23,882 bases of DNA from Methanocorpusculum sp. (GTDB taxonomy: Archaea > Halobacteriota > Methanomicrobia > Methanomicrobiales > Methanocorpusculaceae), in the NCBI GenBank assembly GCA_029987245.1, contig DALTWG010000025.1, forward strand, positions 1 through 23,882, read 5' to 3'. The number at the start of each line of letters is the position of its first letter. Position 1 is the first letter of the stretch. Positions 21,772 through 23,882 of the stretch are shown here, in pieces. The notes below the pieces were generated by a model, which saw only the letters and a list, made by a program, of their open reading frames with translations, made no database searches and was not told where the DNA came from. Made by a program: the position numbers and the translations under genes.

Positions 21772-22068
21772 TTATACTCCGTAAATCTGTGCGTGGGGGA
21801 TATCTTCAAACATGATGCAGCATTCCATGTCAATTAATCCTTCGTCGGCTGCTATTTTGCAGACTTTTTTGCCGATGATATTTGCATTGGTCGCCTGGTG
21901 CAGGGCTTTGATAACCTCTTCTTCGGTGGCGAGTTCGTCGCCGTAGAAACTTTTGTCTATGATTATATCATTGCAGAAATCCGAGGTAAGGGTTTTTCCC
22001 ATGAGTTCGGCGTCGCATATTGCAAGTATATTTTCCTCGCCGGGAGTTTTGTGTATTTTGAGGTACAT
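21772..22068 (-). CDS. DUF424 family protein
   Basis: A 98-residue protein of the archaeal DUF424 family, with a strand-helix pattern and the conserved Leu-Met-Gly-Lys-Thr-Leu segment (about 22-27), Phe-Tyr-Gly-Asp-Glu (about 41-45) and Ala-Asn-Ile-Ile-Gly-Lys-Lys-Val (about 62-69). No enzymatic motif is apparent. The family is often found next to translation-related genes, and here it sits directly before nmd3 (TAA-ATG junction), so a role in ribosome or tRNA biology is plausible but unproven. The start at 22068 is preceded by a short gap to the TPR gene. No Shine-Dalgarno can be pointed to. Confidence 0.85.
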   Translation of the reverse strand: MYLKIHKTPGEENILAICDAELMGKTLTSDFCNDIIIDKSFYGDELATEEEVIKALHQATNANIIGKKVCKIAADEGLIDMECCIMFEDIPHAQIYGV

Positions 22069-22094
22069 TTGCTAATAGTATTGGTTGTCAGTGG

Positions 22095-22430
22095 TTATAG
22101 AGACTTGCCCTGCAGGTCCGAAAGTCTTAGAAGACATGCTGCTCTTTTTTCCGCTGCGCCTTCTTTTCCGAATGCCTCTGCGAGGCACTCCAGTGCATCG
22201 CAGTTGTCCGGAGCAAGAACAAGCGCCCGCTCCAATGCGGCAACGGCATCGGGATAGCGCGCAAGCGCGCACAGTGCTTTACCGCGCCCTGTCCAGGACT
22301 CCGCGTCATTTGGCATCAGTTCTGCCGCCTGCAGGTAAGCGCGGGCTGCTTCATCAAAGCGTTCCTGCGCATAGCAGGTGTCTGCTGTTTCTTTCCAGAA
22401 AGCGGGATTGCCGGTCGGGTGAAATGTCAT
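22095..22430 (-). CDS. Short TPR repeat protein
   Basis: A 111-residue protein with three TPR units, shown by Glu-Leu-Met-Pro-Asn-Asp-Ala-Glu-Ser-Trp and Val-Leu-Ala-Pro-Asp-Asn-Cys-Asp-Ala-Leu at 34-residue spacing, and Gly/Ala at the usual positions. There is no catalytic domain, signal peptide or membrane segment. It is the first gene of the leftward operon, 26 nt before DUF424, and is divergent from a gene for an anchored surface protein at 22495 (64 nt between starts). The Cys-rich, short form differs from the longer TPR protein at 10450, but the placement next to a surface-protein gene is the same. Confidence 0.85.
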   Translation of the reverse strand: MTFHPTGNPAFWKETADTCYAQERFDEAARAYLQAAELMPNDAESWTGRGKALCALARYPDAVAALERALVLAPDNCDALECLAEAFGKEGAAEKRAACLLRLSDLQGKSL

Positions 22431-22494
22431 GCCTATCTATTGGGCGGCAATACTATTGAAAATATTCATGTAGGATAAAGATAAAGTATGTAAT

Positions 22495-23211
22495 ATGAAT
22501 AAGGTCATCATTTGCATTACAGCAGGTATCCTGCTTGCTTGCGGTCTTGTTTCCGGCATGGTCTTTTGCACGGCGGTGACGGGCATTGATGTTTCACCGG
22601 ACAAGGCGGTTACTATCGGCAGTTCAAGTTATCATGTAAGTACAGACGCTGCCGAGGTTCTCCGGGGCAAATCTTCGTTTCCGGTGACAATTTACGGCCC
22701 CCCTACTCCTGATTCGGCGGGCGATGAAGCAGCCGTTAAAGTTACTGTTTCGGGCGGTGAAAATCTCGGCATTTTAAACGGGCAGATGTATATTTCCTAT
22801 AGCGGCGATACGTCGAATGTGAAGGAGTTTACGATTCCAAAAATTCCTGCGTGCGGCTATGTCACGGTTATGTTTGTAACGAACAGTCATACCACGCCTG
22901 CAAAATATAAGATTACGGCGCATTTCCCCAACGGCAGCAGCGATTATGTGAAGGTGAAGGTTGTGCGCTATTTCGGAGAACTGGATAGTTCGGGCATAGT
23001 AACCGAGCCGATTACGGTTCCTGCGGTAAAACCGCGAACGGCTGTACCGACGCCGACTGCAGCGGTTGAACCGGAACCGACGGTTGAAGTAACCGTTGAG
23101 CCGACTGAAATTGCGACGCCGGCAGAAACTGCGCCTGTGCAAAGCACGGTGGGCTTTGCCGGGCTTGCTTTCGCGCTTTGCGGCGGCTTCCTTCTTTTCA
23201 GAAGGGAATAA
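22495..23211 (+). CDS. Secreted, C-terminally anchored surface protein
   Basis: A 238-residue protein with an N-terminal signal segment (MNKVIICITAGILLACGLVSG), a beta-rich ectodomain (about 30-165) that looks Ig-like (alternating Val/Thr/Ser strands, Gly-Gly-Glu-Asn-Leu-Gly, Pro-Asn-Gly-Ser-Ser-Asp), a long Pro/Thr/Glu-rich linker with repeated Glu-Pro-Thr (about 175-212) and a C-terminal tail Ser-Thr-Val-Gly-Phe-Ala-Gly, one helix and Phe-Arg-Arg-Glu. That tail matches the Pro-Val-Gly-Phe-Ala-Gly plus Lys-Arg-Asp end of the 9727 protein, so both use the same anchor type although the ectodomains differ. Probably exposed on the cell surface; no function can be named. It overlaps the convergent transglutaminase gene by 14 bp at the 3' end. 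Confidence 0.76.
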   Translation: MNKVIICITAGILLACGLVSGMVFCTAVTGIDVSPDKAVTIGSSSYHVSTDAAEVLRGKSSFPVTIYGPPTPDSAGDEAAVKVTVSGGENLGILNGQMYISYSGDTSNVKEFTIPKIPACGYVTVMFVTNSHTTPAKYKITAHFPNGSSDYVKVKVVRYFGELDSSGIVTEPITVPAVKPRTAVPTPTAAVEPEPTVEVTVEPTEIATPAETAPVQSTVGFAGLAFALCGGFLLFRRE

Positions 23212-23809
23212 CCTCTTTTATTTCCGGCTCAATTGAGGCTGTGTCCGGGAAATGTTTCATCATCTCTGCAATCGAGCGCGTCCGCTCAAGCAAATGCATG
23301 ACCTGCGGCTCGGGCCGCGCAAAAATCCCCTCTAAAATATACTCCCCGTATTTTTCCCGCGGCGGGTAGGCAAGGGAAGGGGATGTAGTTGAAAACTCCG
23401 CGCATACTCCTTTTTTATTTCCCCGCGCATCAAGGTAGATCCATTTTCCCCCGGTAAACACCGCATTATAGCCGTGAATACAATGCCCTAATCTGTCATC
23501 ATCAGCAAGCGTTATCCGCTCAAAGACAAACCCGCAGGGAATGGTTTCATGACGCAAAAGCGCGGCAAGCAGATTTGCCTTCGCATGGCAGATTCCCGTC
23601 CCTGCGCAAAGCACATCGGATGCTTTCGCCGGAAACACATGACCGAAAATATCCAGTGTATGCGGGATTTCATCCCGCACGAAATAATATGCCCGCCGGA
23701 TTTTTTCAAGTTCGGCGCGCCCTGCAAAAAGCTCTGCTGCTTTTGCTTCAATCGCCGGATGCCTGAAATCGATGTAGGCTGATTCTTCAAGAAACGTATC
23801 TAACAACAT
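23198..23809 (-). CDS. Transglutaminase-like superfamily protein
   Basis: A 203-residue protein with the papain-like transglutaminase core. The catalytic Cys is in Gly-Thr-Gly-Ile-Cys-His-Ala-Lys-Ala, the His in His-Gly-Tyr-Asn-Ala-Val-Phe, and the Asp in Tyr-Leu-Asp-Ala-Arg-Gly-Asn. Prokaryotic members are usually proteases, amidases or uncharacterised. There is no signal peptide, so it is cytoplasmic. The frame stays open upstream to 23878, but those 23 codons are tRNA-Glu sequence, so the true start is ATG 23809 (MLLDTFLEES). This ATG is only 10 nt from the tRNA 3' end, with no room for its own promoter. It overlaps the convergent surface-protein gene by 14 bp. Confidence 0.85.
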   Translation of the reverse strand: MLLDTFLEESAYIDFRHPAIEAKAAELFAGRAELEKIRRAYYFVRDEIPHTLDIFGHVFPAKASDVLCAGTGICHAKANLLAALLRHETIPCGFVFERITLADDDRLGHCIHGYNAVFTGGKWIYLDARGNKKGVCAEFSTTSPSLAYPPREKYGEYILEGIFARPEPQVMHLLERTRSIAEMMKHFPDTASIEPEIKEVIPF

Positions 23810-23819
23810 AAAAATTGAG

Positions 23820-23882
23820 TGCTGATACCGGAATTCGAATCCGAGTCGCCGGCGTGAAAGGCCGGCATGATTGGCCACTACA
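23820..23882 (-). tRNA. tRNA-Glu (TTC), 5' end cut by window edge
   Basis: Read on the minus strand, the anticodon arm CCGGC-CTTTCAC-GCCGG carries anticodon TTC (bases 23858-23856), followed by CGACT, the T arm TCGGA-TTCGAAT-TCCGG, the acceptor strand TATCAGC and discriminator A at 23820. The sequence before the anticodon arm (TGTAGTGGCCAATCATG) is D-arm sequence of an archaeal tRNA-Glu. The 5' acceptor strand, expected to pair as GCTGATA, lies beyond base 23882. CCA is not encoded. Confidence 0.92.

Noticed and set aside
23810..23878. N-terminal extension of the transglutaminase (23 extra codons)
   Set aside because: These codons are tRNA-Glu sequence, shown by intact anticodon and T arms.

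Overview
The window is archaeal and most likely from a methanogenic euryarchaeon of the Methanomicrobiales; a Methanocorpusculum-like genome is my best guess, not a proof. The domain-level evidence is strong: a DacZ-type diadenylate cyclase, a Sec61-beta subunit, an archaeal NMD3, a Taw2-like wyosine enzyme, an RFC-type clamp-loader homologue, the archaeal pantoate kinase plus phosphopantothenate synthetase route to CoA, an OapABC-type cluster, TATA boxes about 25-30 nt before several starts with little or no leader, and oligo-T terminators. A superoxide reductase fits an anaerobe. I see no insertion sequence, prophage, CRISPR array, integrase or rRNA. Coding density is high and no gene-free stretch exceeds about 170 bases.

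Layout. 1-4417 holds mostly single housekeeping genes: the 3' part of dacZ, superoxide reductase, a patatin-like lipase, a 53-residue Sec61-beta gene, an amidohydrolase, and a CNNM/HlyC-type membrane protein with CBS domains. 4500-8775 reads leftward: a heterodimeric ABC exporter (one half with degenerate catalytic residues) followed by a small secreted protein built of short repeats, which has its own promoter and a palindrome around its predicted start point. 8865-10983 reads rightward: two paralogous secreted, C-terminally anchored surface proteins and a TPR protein. 10974-14464 holds a ferredoxin-tailed aldo/keto reductase, a sugar-nucleotidyltransferase with a left-handed beta-helix tail, and an EamA transporter. 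14562-15946 is a three-gene OapA-OapB-OapC cluster.

22430-15987 is one tightly packed leftward operon of nine genes, most of them overlapping or abutting: TPR protein, DUF424, NMD3, Taw2-like enzyme, CoaBC, pantoate kinase, phosphopantothenate synthetase, a divergent RFC-small-subunit-like ATPase, and a 65-residue zinc-finger protein. It joins three consecutive CoA enzymes (pantoate to 4'-phosphopantetheine) with ribosome and tRNA maturation factors. 22495-23211 is a third anchored surface protein. The right edge carries a transglutaminase-like gene that starts only 10 nt after the 3' end of a tRNA-Glu(TTC), cut by the window edge.

The most interesting points are the tRNA-Glu/transglutaminase junction, the repeat protein beside the asymmetric ABC exporter with its palindrome, the Walker-B-defective RFC-like protein at the end of the CoA operon, a basic hydrophobic motif shared by OapA and OapB, a short ORF with a near-perfect Shine-Dalgarno overlapping the EamA start, and the repeated pairing of TPR genes with anchored surface-protein genes.
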